Assembly: GCA_045577735.1 (NCBI GenBank)
Contig: JAZNIY010000005.1
Location: 58,704 to 122,703, forward strand
Length of the DNA: 64,000 nucleotides
DNA from: Stercoripulliclostridium_A sp045577735
GTDB lineage: Bacteria; Bacillota; Clostridia; Christensenellales; DTU072
Direction: 5' to 3'
A program made the position numbers and the translations under genes. This document shows, piece by piece, positions 1-9,056 of the stretch. The notes beneath the pieces were generated by a model that did not search any database, was not told where the DNA came from, and saw nothing but the letters and a program-made list of their open reading frames with translations. How positions within the stretch are numbered: position 1 is the first letter of the stretch; each line of letters starts with the position of its first letter.

Positions 1-73
1 CAACGAATCCACCAACGCATAAAACAGCAAGAATAATTACAACAATAACCAATGCTTTAATCAATTTGCGCAT
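1..73 (-). CDS. N-terminus of an exported or membrane-anchored protein (partial)
   Basis: The gene starts at an ATG read leftwards from position 73 and runs off the window edge, so only 24 codons are visible. They encode MRKLIKALVIVVIILAVLCV followed by Gly-Gly-Phe-Val: a short basic tail and a hydrophobic stretch, typical of a signal peptide or single membrane anchor. A Shine-Dalgarno (GAGGTGG) lies just upstream and a strong sigma-A promoter lies at 139-167. Function cannot be assigned from this fragment. Confidence 0.75.
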   Translation of the reverse strand, partial: MRKLIKALVIVVIILAVLCVGGFV

Positions 74-138
74 AATCCACCTCTAAACGATATTAAACAA
101 CCAGATAAACAGGTTTAGTATCTAATCACTTTATATAC

Positions 139-167
139 ATTGTAGCACTTATCCTACGGTGTGTCAA
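139..167 (-). promoter_or_regulatory. Strong sigma-A promoter for the gene at the left edge
   Basis: On the minus strand TTGACA (162-167) and TACAAT (139-144) are separated by exactly 17 nt. The promoter lies between the thiI stop codon and the leftmost start codon, so that gene is transcribed independently of the pheS-thiI operon. Confidence 0.8.
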
Positions 168-192
168 TAAGTAATTTTAAAATTACATCCGA

Positions 193-1368
193 TTAATCCT
201 CTACCGAAATAACCTCTGTTACAGTATCGTTTACTGCTTTCTCAATTAATGCCTCTATATCAAGCCTATTTTCGTACTCAATGGCATCTTGGAGCTTGGG
301 TTTGATTACAGGATTTTTAGGTAAGAAAACCGTGCAACAGTCCTCATATGGACGAATTGAAATATCAAAAGTATCAATTTTGTTAGCAATATCAATGATT
401 TCAGCCTTATCTGAACCAATTAGAGGCCTGAATACGGGAAGCGTTACAACCGAGTTTGTTACTTGTATGCTTTGCATAGTTTGGCTCGCTACTTGTCCCA
501 GTGCTTCACCCGTTATAATAGCACCACAATCGTTTTTAATCGCTATTCTTTCAGCAATACGCATCATAAATCTACGCATAATGGTAATCATAAACTCTTC
601 CGGACAATGCTCGTGAATTGCATATTGAATTTCGGTAAAAGGAACAACTGCAAGTTTAATATCACCACAATATGCAGTCAGTTTCTTTGCCAAGTCCTTA
701 ACTTTTTGTAGAGCAAGCTCGGAAGTATAAGGAAAGCTGTGATAGTGAATTGCAAAAATGCGTAAACCTCGTTTTGCCATTACGTAACCGGCTACAGGGC
801 TGTCTATACCACCAGACAATAAGAGCATTGCGTTACCGGAGCATCCCGTTGGAAGTCCTTGTGCTCCCATAATTTTATCATAGAACAAATATGAGTATCC
901 ACTTTCACGCAAATCTACAAACAGCTCAAAATCGTAATCAAAAAGGTCTACTTTAAGTCTACCACCCGTTTTATTGAGCATATATCCACCTATTTTTGCA
1001 CCAAGTTCCATGGACGTCATGGGGAAACGCTTGTCAGCACGCTTTACCGTGACTCTAAAAGTGCCCTCGGTGGGACTAATGGCATGGGCAATTTTGCACA
1101 TTTCTTCAACGTCGGTTTTAACTTTAACCGTGGGACTAATTGAATGAATACCGAAAACTTTGGTTAGGCGGGAAATAATCTCGTCCATATCTTCAGGTAA
1201 AAACTCTTCAATATAATACCTTCCTTGAGTCTTGGAAAAACGATAATTTAACCCACTCAAAGAATTTTTAATGTTTTTTATGAGTAAACTCTCGAAATAA
1301 TTACGATTATTACCCTTTAGGAAAATTTCCCCAAATCTAATTAAAATACAATTATACTCAACTGCCAT
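193..1368 (-). CDS. thiI: tRNA 4-thiouridine synthase ThiI
   Basis: 391 aa, the usual length for ThiI without a rhodanese domain. The order is a ferredoxin-like N-terminal domain, a THUMP RNA-binding domain (about residues 60-165) and a PP-loop ATPase domain with SGGIDSP at 185-191. It adenylates U8 of tRNA and transfers sulfur to it; in many bacteria it also feeds sulfur to thiamine synthesis. The C-terminal YEDCC segment is typical of the family. It overlaps the upstream cysteine desulfurase gene by 11 bp, and the two are a common Clostridia pair in which the desulfurase supplies persulfide sulfur. With no rhodanese domain, sulfur transfer must use another cysteine or a direct relay (inference). 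Confidence 0.95.
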   Translation of the reverse strand: MAVEYNCILIRFGEIFLKGNNRNYFESLLIKNIKNSLSGLNYRFSKTQGRYYIEEFLPEDMDEIISRLTKVFGIHSISPTVKVKTDVEEMCKIAHAISPTEGTFRVTVKRADKRFPMTSMELGAKIGGYMLNKTGGRLKVDLFDYDFELFVDLRESGYSYLFYDKIMGAQGLPTGCSGNAMLLLSGGIDSPVAGYVMAKRGLRIFAIHYHSFPYTSELALQKVKDLAKKLTAYCGDIKLAVVPFTEIQYAIHEHCPEEFMITIMRRFMMRIAERIAIKNDCGAIITGEALGQVASQTMQSIQVTNSVVTLPVFRPLIGSDKAEIIDIANKIDTFDISIRPYEDCCTVFLPKNPVIKPKLQDAIEYENRLDIEALIEKAVNDTVTEVISVED

Positions 1369-2485
1369 ACTTTTCTAACTCCTTGTAAACCTCAAGATAT
1401 TCTTTAACAAATATCTCAGCTTCTTCCATCGTGTTGTATATAAAGAAACTTAATCTGGTAACGCCGTCAACGTACTTGCCTTGCAAGTTTAATGCTTCTG
1501 CAATTCTCGTAGAGGCTTTATTTGAAGCACACGCGCTTCCGGTCCCTACCATAATGCCACGTCTTTCAAGTGCGTGTTGCATAACTTCGCCACGCACCCT
1601 AGGCATACTAAATGACAAAATGTAGGGCGAGCCTTCAAGCTCGGAAAGAAACTTAATTCCTTCTATGTTTTTGAGGTTATCTGCAATATAAGAGCGAATT
1701 TCACCCAATTTTTTGTGTGTTTCGGCTAAGTTTTGATATCTATCATTGACAGCCTTTTCAAAAGCGAGTATACCTGCGGTGTTTTCTGTGGAAGAGCGCA
1801 AACCTCCCTCTTGGCCACCACCATAAACTATGGGATTAACGCTAACACCTTTAGCGATATAAAGAGCGCCAACTCCCTTAGGTGCACCAATTTTGTGAGC
1901 ACTCATAGAGTACAAATCGATGCCGGCGCCACGCAAATTGACTTCTAATTTTCCAAAAGCTTGTACGCCATCACTATGGAAAAGAGCCTTTGGGCATTTT
2001 GATTTTGTGAGTTTACATAGCCTTGCGATATCATTAATCGCACCCGTTTCGTTATTAACGTGAATAATAGAAACAAGAGTAACCGATGGCGTTAAAAGAT
2101 TAACAAACTCCTCTTCAATTACTTTACCATAGTTATCTACGGGGGCAAAAACAACGTCGTATCCCCTGGCTTTTAGTTCATTAGCAGTAGCGTAAATTGC
2201 TGCGTGTTCGGCGCTAGAAACAATAACTCTGCCACCTTTTATCTTTTTCGAGCCTAAAAGTGCAATGTTATCACTTTCCGTTCCACCACCGGTAAAGATA
2301 ATTTTACCCTCGCCTCTCAACTTTTTGATTATAGTTTGTCTTGCACGTTCCAAATCTTGCTTAACTAAAAGCGCGTTATGATAAAGAGCCGATGGATTAT
2401 AATAATTCTCGGTTAGATATCTAGTAACTATATTCACGCTTTCAGCCGTGCATTTCGTAGTGCTTGCGTTGTCAAAAAAAATCAT
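1358..2485 (-). CDS. nifS: Cysteine desulfurase, NifS/IscS family
   Basis: 375 aa fold-type I PLP enzyme that removes sulfur from L-cysteine to give alanine and an enzyme persulfide. Visible motifs: His94 in SAEHAA, the PLP lysine at about 198 in SAHKIGAPKG, and the persulfide-forming Cys at about 319 in GTGSACAS. Its position directly before thiI, with overlapping ends, suggests a dedicated sulfur donor for tRNA thiolation rather than a general Fe-S cluster role. The 4-bp overlap with mutS2 indicates translational coupling. The SD is weak (AAAGAG next to the ATG). Confidence 0.93.
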   Translation of the reverse strand: MIFFDNASTTKCTAESVNIVTRYLTENYYNPSALYHNALLVKQDLERARQTIIKKLRGEGKIIFTGGGTESDNIALLGSKKIKGGRVIVSSAEHAAIYATANELKARGYDVVFAPVDNYGKVIEEEFVNLLTPSVTLVSIIHVNNETGAINDIARLCKLTKSKCPKALFHSDGVQAFGKLEVNLRGAGIDLYSMSAHKIGAPKGVGALYIAKGVSVNPIVYGGGQEGGLRSSTENTAGILAFEKAVNDRYQNLAETHKKLGEIRSYIADNLKNIEGIKFLSELEGSPYILSFSMPRVRGEVMQHALERRGIMVGTGSACASNKASTRIAEALNLQGKYVDGVTRLSFFIYNTMEEAEIFVKEYLEVYKELEKYGS

Positions 2486-4830
2486 CTCTTTAGTTTTACC
2501 ATCGTTACACCCCTTTCGCCTTCACCGTATATGCCGTCACGGTATTCCTTAACGGCACTATGCTTTTTAAGGCAACCTCTTACCACTTCACGTAACTTTC
2601 CAGTACCGTAACCATGCACGATTCTTACTTCGTTTACACCCGCAAGAATGGCTTTGTCTAGATATGCTTCTAAGGCGTGTAAAGCTTCGTCAGCTCGCAT
2701 TCCTAAAAGCATAAGCTCGGGGCTGAATGCCTCGTTACGTAAAGTATGGGTGGTGTGAACAACTTCCTTTTTAGTTTCTTTTTTGCGTCCTTTAAGCTTT
2801 TGTAGAGCATCTAGCTTAAAGTTACTATTCATTTTACCTAGTCTTACAACTACGTTATTCTTATTTATTTCTTTTACTTCGCCCTCAACTTTGAGTGCTT
2901 TAACAAGAACGGTGTCACCTACTTGTATTTCGCTGTCGTCTTCTTCGCCAAATCCTTCAAACTCATTATCTTCTAAAACTATGTATTTTTCCAAAGATTT
3001 ACGCAACTTTCTAGCTTTGAAAAGATTTTGTTCGGTAGGTTCTTCTAAAATATCGCGAAGTGTATTAATGATTTCATTAGCCTCTTCCATTGCATCTTCA
3101 ACGAGACGCTTTGTTTCCTTTCTAACGTTTTCATTAAGTCTTTCGCGTTGAACGTACAGCCTGTCACGTTCTCGTTCCACAGCTTTTTGGGTTTCTTCTG
3201 CCTGTTTTAACGCAAGAGCGGTCTTTTCTTCGTTTTCAAGAGCATTTCTACGAGCAATTTCTAGCGCTTGAAGTACGTTTTCAAATTCCAGCTTTCCATC
3301 TTGAATACCGGCTTGCGCTTGCTCAATGATACTTTCTTTCAATCCAAGCTTTCTAGCAATTAAAAGCGCGTTGGATGCACCCGGCGTACCAACGATGAGT
3401 TTGTAAGTTGGGTTATAGGTAACGGGGTTAAAGTCCATAGATGCGTTTTCACATCTTTCGGTCACAACGGCATACTCTTTTAGTTCATTGTAGTGAGTAG
3501 TTATAATCGCTTTCGCCTTGCTTTCCTTAATATAGGTTGAAATACTCATTGCCAAGCTGGCGCCCTCGGTCGGATCGGTACCCGCACCAAGTTCATCGAG
3601 TAGAACTAGTGAGTTTTCGCTCAAATTGTCTATAATTTTAACGATATTTGCAATGTGTGATGAGAACGTAGACAAGTTTTGCTCTATGCTTTGTTCGTCA
3701 CCTATATCGCAAAAAACTTCATCAAACAGTGCAAGTTCTGCCGACCTAGCCGGCACGTAAAGACCACTTGCGCCCATTATGGTTAAAAGCCCAACGAGTT
3801 TTAATGAAACCGTTTTGCCACCGGTGTTGGGGCCGGTTATGAATAGAATATCAAAATCATCACCTACTCTAATATCGGTTGGAACAACCCTATCTTTATC
3901 AATAAGGGGGTGTCGACCACGTTCTATTTTAACGATGCCTTTTTCATTAACTGTGGGACGAACGGAACGAGTAGCATTTGCGTAATATGCTTTTGCAAAA
4001 ATAACGTCTAAGCGAACTATCTTTTCAAAACTTTCCTTAATTTGGTCAACCGACGTAGATACTCTTACCGTAAACTTCCTAAGAATTCTCTCTATTTCAG
4101 CTTGCTCTTCCAAAATATGGGTTTTAAGAACGTTATTAAGTTCCACAACAGCCATAGGTTCAACGTATATAGTTTGACCCGATGCACTTTGATCGTGAAT
4201 AAGTCCCGGAATTGCACTCTTACATTCTGCACGAACCGGAATGACGTACCTATCCCCTCTAACGGTTACGATGTTATCTTGTAAATACTTGGAATAGGTT
4301 GGGCTGGTAAGATAACTATAAAGTTTAGACTTTATTTGCTCACCCGTCTTTTTAATGCGTATTCTTATGGAACGAAGGTCATCAGAAGCCCTATCGTGCA
4401 TTTCCGTGTCCGAAATAATCGCATTATCTATGTCTTCTTCAAGAGATTTATCGGTATAGATGGAATTGGCAAGGTCTTTTATGAGTCTTAAACTATCATC
4501 CGGTACCTTTGCAATTGTAGATTTAACACTTCTAGCAACTCTAAGCATACGAGAGACTCTTAAGAGTTCACCCATTGTTAGCACGCTCATAACCGATGCT
4601 TTCTCTAGCACAAAATCTATGTTATCAAAAGCAAAACTCAAGTTTGTCGCATACTCAAAAGCGATCTTATCTGCCTCGTAGACTTCTTGCAGAAGTTCGT
4701 TGACGTAAGAAAGTTCCCGCATCGGTCGAATATCTCTAACCGCCTCGCGGGCAGGCTCGGAACTTGCGTAAGACGCAACCGAGTCGAGTATCTTATGAAA
4801 TTCCAAAGCCTTTAGCGTTCTTTCTTGCAT
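2482..4830 (-). CDS. mutS2: MutS2 family ATPase/endonuclease
   Basis: 782 aa. The N-terminal MutS-like core and lever region is followed by an ATPase with Walker A GPNTGGKT at 333-340, a helical region of about 510-640 rich in Glu and Arg, and a C-terminal Smr domain from about 705 containing VHGYGTGKL. MutS2 lacks the mismatch-recognition domain of MutS. Known roles in the family are suppression of recombination and rescue of collided ribosomes. It overlaps pheT by 1 bp and belongs to the pheST operon, an arrangement found in other Bacillota. Confidence 0.95.
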   Translation of the reverse strand: MQERTLKALEFHKILDSVASYASSEPAREAVRDIRPMRELSYVNELLQEVYEADKIAFEYATNLSFAFDNIDFVLEKASVMSVLTMGELLRVSRMLRVARSVKSTIAKVPDDSLRLIKDLANSIYTDKSLEEDIDNAIISDTEMHDRASDDLRSIRIRIKKTGEQIKSKLYSYLTSPTYSKYLQDNIVTVRGDRYVIPVRAECKSAIPGLIHDQSASGQTIYVEPMAVVELNNVLKTHILEEQAEIERILRKFTVRVSTSVDQIKESFEKIVRLDVIFAKAYYANATRSVRPTVNEKGIVKIERGRHPLIDKDRVVPTDIRVGDDFDILFITGPNTGGKTVSLKLVGLLTIMGASGLYVPARSAELALFDEVFCDIGDEQSIEQNLSTFSSHIANIVKIIDNLSENSLVLLDELGAGTDPTEGASLAMSISTYIKESKAKAIITTHYNELKEYAVVTERCENASMDFNPVTYNPTYKLIVGTPGASNALLIARKLGLKESIIEQAQAGIQDGKLEFENVLQALEIARRNALENEEKTALALKQAEETQKAVERERDRLYVQRERLNENVRKETKRLVEDAMEEANEIINTLRDILEEPTEQNLFKARKLRKSLEKYIVLEDNEFEGFGEEDDSEIQVGDTVLVKALKVEGEVKEINKNNVVVRLGKMNSNFKLDALQKLKGRKKETKKEVVHTTHTLRNEAFSPELMLLGMRADEALHALEAYLDKAILAGVNEVRIVHGYGTGKLREVVRGCLKKHSAVKEYRDGIYGEGERGVTMVKLKR

Positions 4831-7235
4831 TATCTTAAAATAATTCCTAATTTTTCTTTTAGTGCACTAAGGATATTTTCGATTTCCTTGTTAACGTCAT
4901 CGTCTTTCAAGGTTCTGTCCTTAGATTGGAAGGTGAGCTTAACGGCAATACTCATTTTACCAAGTTTGGTTAATGCTTCGCCCTTATAAACATCGAATAT
5001 TTTGCTGTCAATTAGTAGAGTTGAACCTGCTTCATTAATGGTATCAAGCAAAGTATCTGCTTCTAGAGAAAGATCGCAAACGAGAGCAAGGTCGCGTTCC
5101 ATTGCTGGGAACTTGGAAACTACTTTAAAGCCGGAGAATACTCTGGCGTTATCTTCTATGTATTCTTCATCAATTTCTGCAATATACAAACGTTTGTCAA
5201 CGTCATACTCTTTTGCAACGTCATATTTAACTTCACCCATATAACCAACAACCTTACCATCGCTAGTAACAATTTCGGCAGTACGATAAGGATGCATATA
5301 TGCAATATTAGTTGCCTTGAATCTTACGTCAATACGCAAAACGTCAAATAAATCTTCAATTATGCTCTTAAAACTGTAAAAATCTTCCTTTTCACCATAT
5401 GCGCCAACGCAAAGTTTGTTTTCTTCAAGAGGCAAACGAGTCAAGGGAAGCTCATAAGGAATATAGGTTTTTGCAACTTCGAAGAATCTACCTTTCTTGT
5501 TACCACGAAGAACGTTAGTTGCCATAGTCTTAATCATGCTATGAGCAAGCGTGGTTCTCATAACGCTATAATCTTCACCTAAAGGTGAAAGAAGTTTAAC
5601 GTTGCGACGCAATATGGAATCTTCTTCAAGATGCAACATATCCCAAGCTTTGGGGCTAACAAAGGAATAGGTACAAATTTCATAAGCACCCTTTCCAACT
5701 AGGAAATTCTTAATCTTGTCAGCACATTCTTGCTTCTTGGTCTTTCCACCGGCAGTCATTTCTGCATCGGGCATTAGGGAAGTTTCAATTGCATCGTAGC
5801 CATACATACGAATAACTTCTTCAGCAATATCGTTTACACCAACGATATCTTCACGATATCCCGGGATAACGGTGTGGAGTTTATCGCCGTCAACGGTAGT
5901 AGTTAAGGTTAAGGAATTGAGTATTTCTACAATACGATCTTGTGGAACGGTGATACCTAAAATACGATTTACGTCATTGGCCGTAAAATCAATTTCCAAA
6001 GTTTTTGCAGGAACGGGATAATTATCTACTGTACCGGAAACAACTTTGCCCCAACCATTATTTACTATCATACCAATAGCTTTTCTTAAACCATATTCTT
6101 GAGAAATAAAGTCGATACCCTTTTCAAATCTTGCACTACTATCGGAACGTAGTCCTAAAGTACGGGATGTACGTCTAATATTATCACGTGCAAATCTTGC
6201 ACTTTCAAGTATAATAACGTTAGTATCGTCAAAGATGGAGTATTCTTTGCCACCCATTACGCCAGCTATTGCCATAGGCTCTACTGCGTTACAAATAGCA
6301 AGATTATCATTGTTCAAAGCATAGGTCTTATCGTCAAGAGCAACTATCTTTTCACCTTCGTTTGCCCTTCTAACAACTATTTTTCCACCTTTTATTGTGC
6401 GAAGATCGAATGCGTGCATAGGTTGACCAACTTCCAAAAGAACGTAGTTAGTTACGTCAACGATGTTATTAATGGGACGTAGACCGCTGGATTTTAGTCT
6501 TCTCTTAACGTATTCGGGAGATTCGGTAATAACAACGTCGGTTAGCATTGCTGCTAGATAACGAGGACAAAGATCGGTTGCTTCGTTAACGACTTCAAGA
6601 TGAGCATTAATTTCGTCACCCACGGGAATTTCCGCATAATCTTTGGGCATTTTAAGCTCTTGACCGGTAACGGCAGCAACTTCTCTAGCAATACCCAAAA
6701 TGCTATTAGCATCGGTACGGTTAGCAGTAATACCAACGTCAAGAATAACGTCATCTGTGCCCATTACTTCATTAATATCTTTACCAATAGGAGTATTGTC
6801 AAGAAGTTTAAGAACTTTATCTTCACCTGCGCCTTTGTAATCTGCTTCGGTAAGATTTAGTTCACTACCACCACAGAACATACCGTCACTATGAACGCCA
6901 CGAAGTGCTCCAGCCTTGATTTCCATACCACTAAATAGTTTTGCGCCATCTAATGCAACCGGAACGATATCACCGGCTTGTATCCAACGATTGTTGGTAA
7001 CGATTTGGCGTTCTACACCATCTTCCAAGTCGATTTTACAAACTATAAGTTTGTCTGCGTTTGGATGTTGCTCAACAGCAATAACTTTACAAGTCTTAAC
7101 ACCCTTAACAAGATCTGCTTGGTTTATTACGGCTTCAATTTCAAAACCACAAGAAACGAGTTTGTCTGCAAGTTCTGAAATAGAAATATTATCTATATTT
7201 ACGAAATCTTTTAACCATTTTACGGGAACTAACAT
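4830..7235 (-). CDS. pheT: Phenylalanyl-tRNA synthetase beta subunit
   Basis: 801 aa, normal full length. Domains in order: EMAP-II-like tRNA-binding domain (about 40-150), B3/4 editing domain, B5 domain, catalytic-like core, and a C-terminal ferredoxin-fold anticodon-binding domain (about 705-801). It forms the alpha2-beta2 synthetase with PheS and hydrolyses Tyr-tRNA(Phe). The start has a good SD (AGGAG) 12 bp downstream of pheS. Confidence 0.97.
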   Translation of the reverse strand: MLVPVKWLKDFVNIDNISISELADKLVSCGFEIEAVINQADLVKGVKTCKVIAVEQHPNADKLIVCKIDLEDGVERQIVTNNRWIQAGDIVPVALDGAKLFSGMEIKAGALRGVHSDGMFCGGSELNLTEADYKGAGEDKVLKLLDNTPIGKDINEVMGTDDVILDVGITANRTDANSILGIAREVAAVTGQELKMPKDYAEIPVGDEINAHLEVVNEATDLCPRYLAAMLTDVVITESPEYVKRRLKSSGLRPINNIVDVTNYVLLEVGQPMHAFDLRTIKGGKIVVRRANEGEKIVALDDKTYALNNDNLAICNAVEPMAIAGVMGGKEYSIFDDTNVIILESARFARDNIRRTSRTLGLRSDSSARFEKGIDFISQEYGLRKAIGMIVNNGWGKVVSGTVDNYPVPAKTLEIDFTANDVNRILGITVPQDRIVEILNSLTLTTTVDGDKLHTVIPGYREDIVGVNDIAEEVIRMYGYDAIETSLMPDAEMTAGGKTKKQECADKIKNFLVGKGAYEICTYSFVSPKAWDMLHLEEDSILRRNVKLLSPLGEDYSVMRTTLAHSMIKTMATNVLRGNKKGRFFEVAKTYIPYELPLTRLPLEENKLCVGAYGEKEDFYSFKSIIEDLFDVLRIDVRFKATNIAYMHPYRTAEIVTSDGKVVGYMGEVKYDVAKEYDVDKRLYIAEIDEEYIEDNARVFSGFKVVSKFPAMERDLALVCDLSLEADTLLDTINEAGSTLLIDSKIFDVYKGEALTKLGKMSIAVKLTFQSKDRTLKDDDVNKEIENILSALKEKLGIILR

Positions 7236-7247
7236 TGCACTCTTCTC

Positions 7248-8270
7248 CTATTTGAATTGTTTTGAATAACGAACGTCATTATCGAAAAGCAAACGCATAT
7301 CAGGTATAGAATACTTAATCATAGTTGCTCTTTCAACACCTACGCCAAAGGCGTAACCACTATATTTCTTGGAATCGATACCACACATGTCTAAAACAGC
7401 GGGATTTACAACACCTGCACCTAGCAATTCTATCCAGCCGGTACCTTTACACAAACGGCAACCCTTTCCACCACACATTGCGCAAGAAAGATCAACTTCT
7501 ACACTTGGTTCGGTAAAGGGGAAATATGAGGGACGGAAACGCACCTTGGTTTCCTTAGAGAAGAATTTCTTTGCGAACTCTTCAAGAGTGCCCTTTAGGT
7601 CGGCTAGAGTAATGTGCTCGTCAACAACCAACCCTTCTATTTGTTGGAACATGGGTGAGTGTGTTGCATCATCGTCAGGACGATATACTTTACCGGGACA
7701 AACTATGCGAATTGGAGGTTTAGTTTCTTCCATTACGCGCGCTTGTACGCATGAGGTTTGTGTACGTAGTAGAATTTCGGGAGAAATATAGAAACTATCG
7801 CCAAAATCTCTTGCGGGGTGGTCTTGTGGAATATTAAGGTTTTCAAAATTGTACTTCGTATATTCTATTTCGGGACCATCGGCAACGCTAAAGCCAAGAC
7901 CTATAAAGATGTTAAGCATATCATTCTTAACTAAAGTTAAGGGATGAAGTGCGCCTTGTTCTTCGTCTTTAGTGGACAAAGTAACGTCTAGGCGTTCTTT
8001 TTCTTCAATAGCCTTACGTTCTGCAATAGCGATTGCTTGCATTTTAGCTTGAAGAGCGCTTTCTATCTTAACTCTAACGTCATTAACAAGTTTTCCGATA
8101 GCGGGTTTTTCTTGAGGTGGTACGTCTTTTAGGGATTTTAAAAGAGCTGTAATTTCACCGGCTTTTCCAAGATACTTAACACGAATATCGTTAAGTTCAG
8201 AAGATACCAATGAATTTTTAATAGCTTCTAACCCTTGTGCTGTAATTTGTTCGATTTTTTCTTTCAACAT
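7248..8270 (-). CDS. pheS: Phenylalanyl-tRNA synthetase alpha subunit
   Basis: About 340 aa. An N-terminal coiled-coil arm is followed by a class II catalytic core with the family motif RTQTS and the C-terminal GVGVERATM motif 3. It charges tRNA(Phe) with phenylalanine together with PheT. I chose the ATG at 8270, not the ATG four codons upstream, because GGAG lies at the right distance from it. The leader is only about 30 nt, so there is no room for the T-box riboswitch that often precedes pheS in Bacillota. Confidence 0.95.
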   Translation of the reverse strand: MLKEKIEQITAQGLEAIKNSLVSSELNDIRVKYLGKAGEITALLKSLKDVPPQEKPAIGKLVNDVRVKIESALQAKMQAIAIAERKAIEEKERLDVTLSTKDEEQGALHPLTLVKNDMLNIFIGLGFSVADGPEIEYTKYNFENLNIPQDHPARDFGDSFYISPEILLRTQTSCVQARVMEETKPPIRIVCPGKVYRPDDDATHSPMFQQIEGLVVDEHITLADLKGTLEEFAKKFFSKETKVRFRPSYFPFTEPSVEVDLSCAMCGGKGCRLCKGTGWIELLGAGVVNPAVLDMCGIDSKKYSGYAFGVGVERATMIKYSIPDMRLLFDNDVRYSKQFK

Positions 8271-8302
8271 GGGTAACTCCATTATAAAATTAGTCTTTCC
8301 GT

Positions 8303-8332
8303 ATTATAACACACAAGCGCGCGCGTATGCAA
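8303..8332 (-). promoter_or_regulatory. Promoter of the pheS-pheT-mutS2-nifS-thiI operon
   Basis: Minus strand: TTGCAT (8327-8332), 18-nt spacer, TATAAT (8303-8308), with TG one base before the -10 (extended -10). The spacer is almost entirely alternating purine-pyrimidine (ACGCGCGCGCTTGTGTGT), a feature shared with three other promoters in this window. It is back-to-back with yunB. Confidence 0.75.
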
Positions 8333-8349
8333 TTTATTAACGGCAAAAA

Positions 8350-8357
8350 CATATAAT
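8350..8357 (+). promoter_or_regulatory. Candidate sigma-E -10 element of yunB
   Basis: CATATAAT matches 7 of 8 positions of the sigma-E -10 consensus CATACAAT. It ends 6 nt before the yunB start codon. The -35 region (ATGCAATT around 8327-8334) is only a partial match. In Bacillus subtilis yunB is in the sigma-E regulon, which supports the reading. Confidence 0.45.
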
Positions 8358-8363
8358 ATAATT

Positions 8364-9011
8364 GTGAAAAAAAGAAAAAGAATCGTAACAAGCATAATAT
8401 TGTCTATAATAATCGTTATTGTGAGTTCGATTATATATTATAATCGAACCATTTCACCATTGGTTGTAAACTTAGCGGAAGCAGAAGTAAAAAAATATAC
8501 TGTAAATGCAATAAGCAAAGGTGCCCTAAAGTTAAAACTTTATAACGTGTTTTACGACAATTTTTATGACTTTGAAAAAAATAGCGATGGAGAAATCATA
8601 CTAGTAAAATCCAACGTTAGTAACATCAACCTAATGAACATTTATGCTCAAAAAGAGATACAAAACACCATAAATGGTCTAAAAAATGACAAAATAAGCA
8701 TACCTGCAGGGGCATTTACAGGTTCTAGCTGGCTTGCTGACAAGGGTGATGGAATAGAACTTAACGTGATGCCAGTTGGTGCTGTAGAAACAAAACTTAA
8801 CTCATATTTTTATCATGAAGGGCTAAACCAAACCTTACATAGATTGGTACTAAAAGTCACCACAACCGTTAGAATAATTGTGCCCGTGCGCGCTCAAGAC
8901 GTTGTAATTACAAATGAATTTCTAATTGCAGAAAACTTAATACAAGGGCGAGTACCCGACAGTTACGTTAGTGGCATTAGTGACGATAACATATACGATT
9001 TGTTACCATAA
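8364..9011 (+). CDS. yunB: Sporulation protein YunB
   Basis: 215 aa. A basic start and one N-terminal membrane segment (about residues 8-27) are followed by a domain with the family features IPAGAFTGS, a Gly-rich KGDGIEL segment, VMPVGAVETKL and the C-terminal IVPVRAQDVVI block. YunB is a mother-cell sporulation protein of unknown biochemical role. The GTG at 8364 is the only start that keeps the membrane anchor, but no SD precedes it and a -10-like element ends 6 nt upstream, so the mRNA may be leaderless. It converges on the endonuclease IV-like gene. Confidence 0.85.
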   Translation: MKKRKRIVTSIILSIIIVIVSSIIYYNRTISPLVVNLAEAEVKKYTVNAISKGALKLKLYNVFYDNFYDFEKNSDGEIILVKSNVSNINLMNIYAQKEIQNTINGLKNDKISIPAGAFTGSSWLADKGDGIELNVMPVGAVETKLNSYFYHEGLNQTLHRLVLKVTTTVRIIVPVRAQDVVITNEFLIAENLIQGRVPDSYVSGISDDNIYDLLP

Positions 9012-9036
9012 AAAAGCCGTACCTATTTGGTACGGC
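9010..9036 (-). terminator. Intrinsic terminator of the rimP-infB operon
   Basis: GCCGTACC (9016-9023) pairs with GGTACGGC (9029-9036) over a 5-nt loop. On the minus strand a T run follows, overlapping the yunB stop codon. It ends the long operon after the endonuclease IV-like gene and may also serve yunB from the other side. Confidence 0.8.
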
Positions 9037-9056
9037 AATAATAGTAAGGATACTTT

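Noticed and set aside
8271..8302. T-box riboswitch before pheS
   Set aside because: The promoter lies about 35-60 bp before the start, so the leader is far too short for a T-box.
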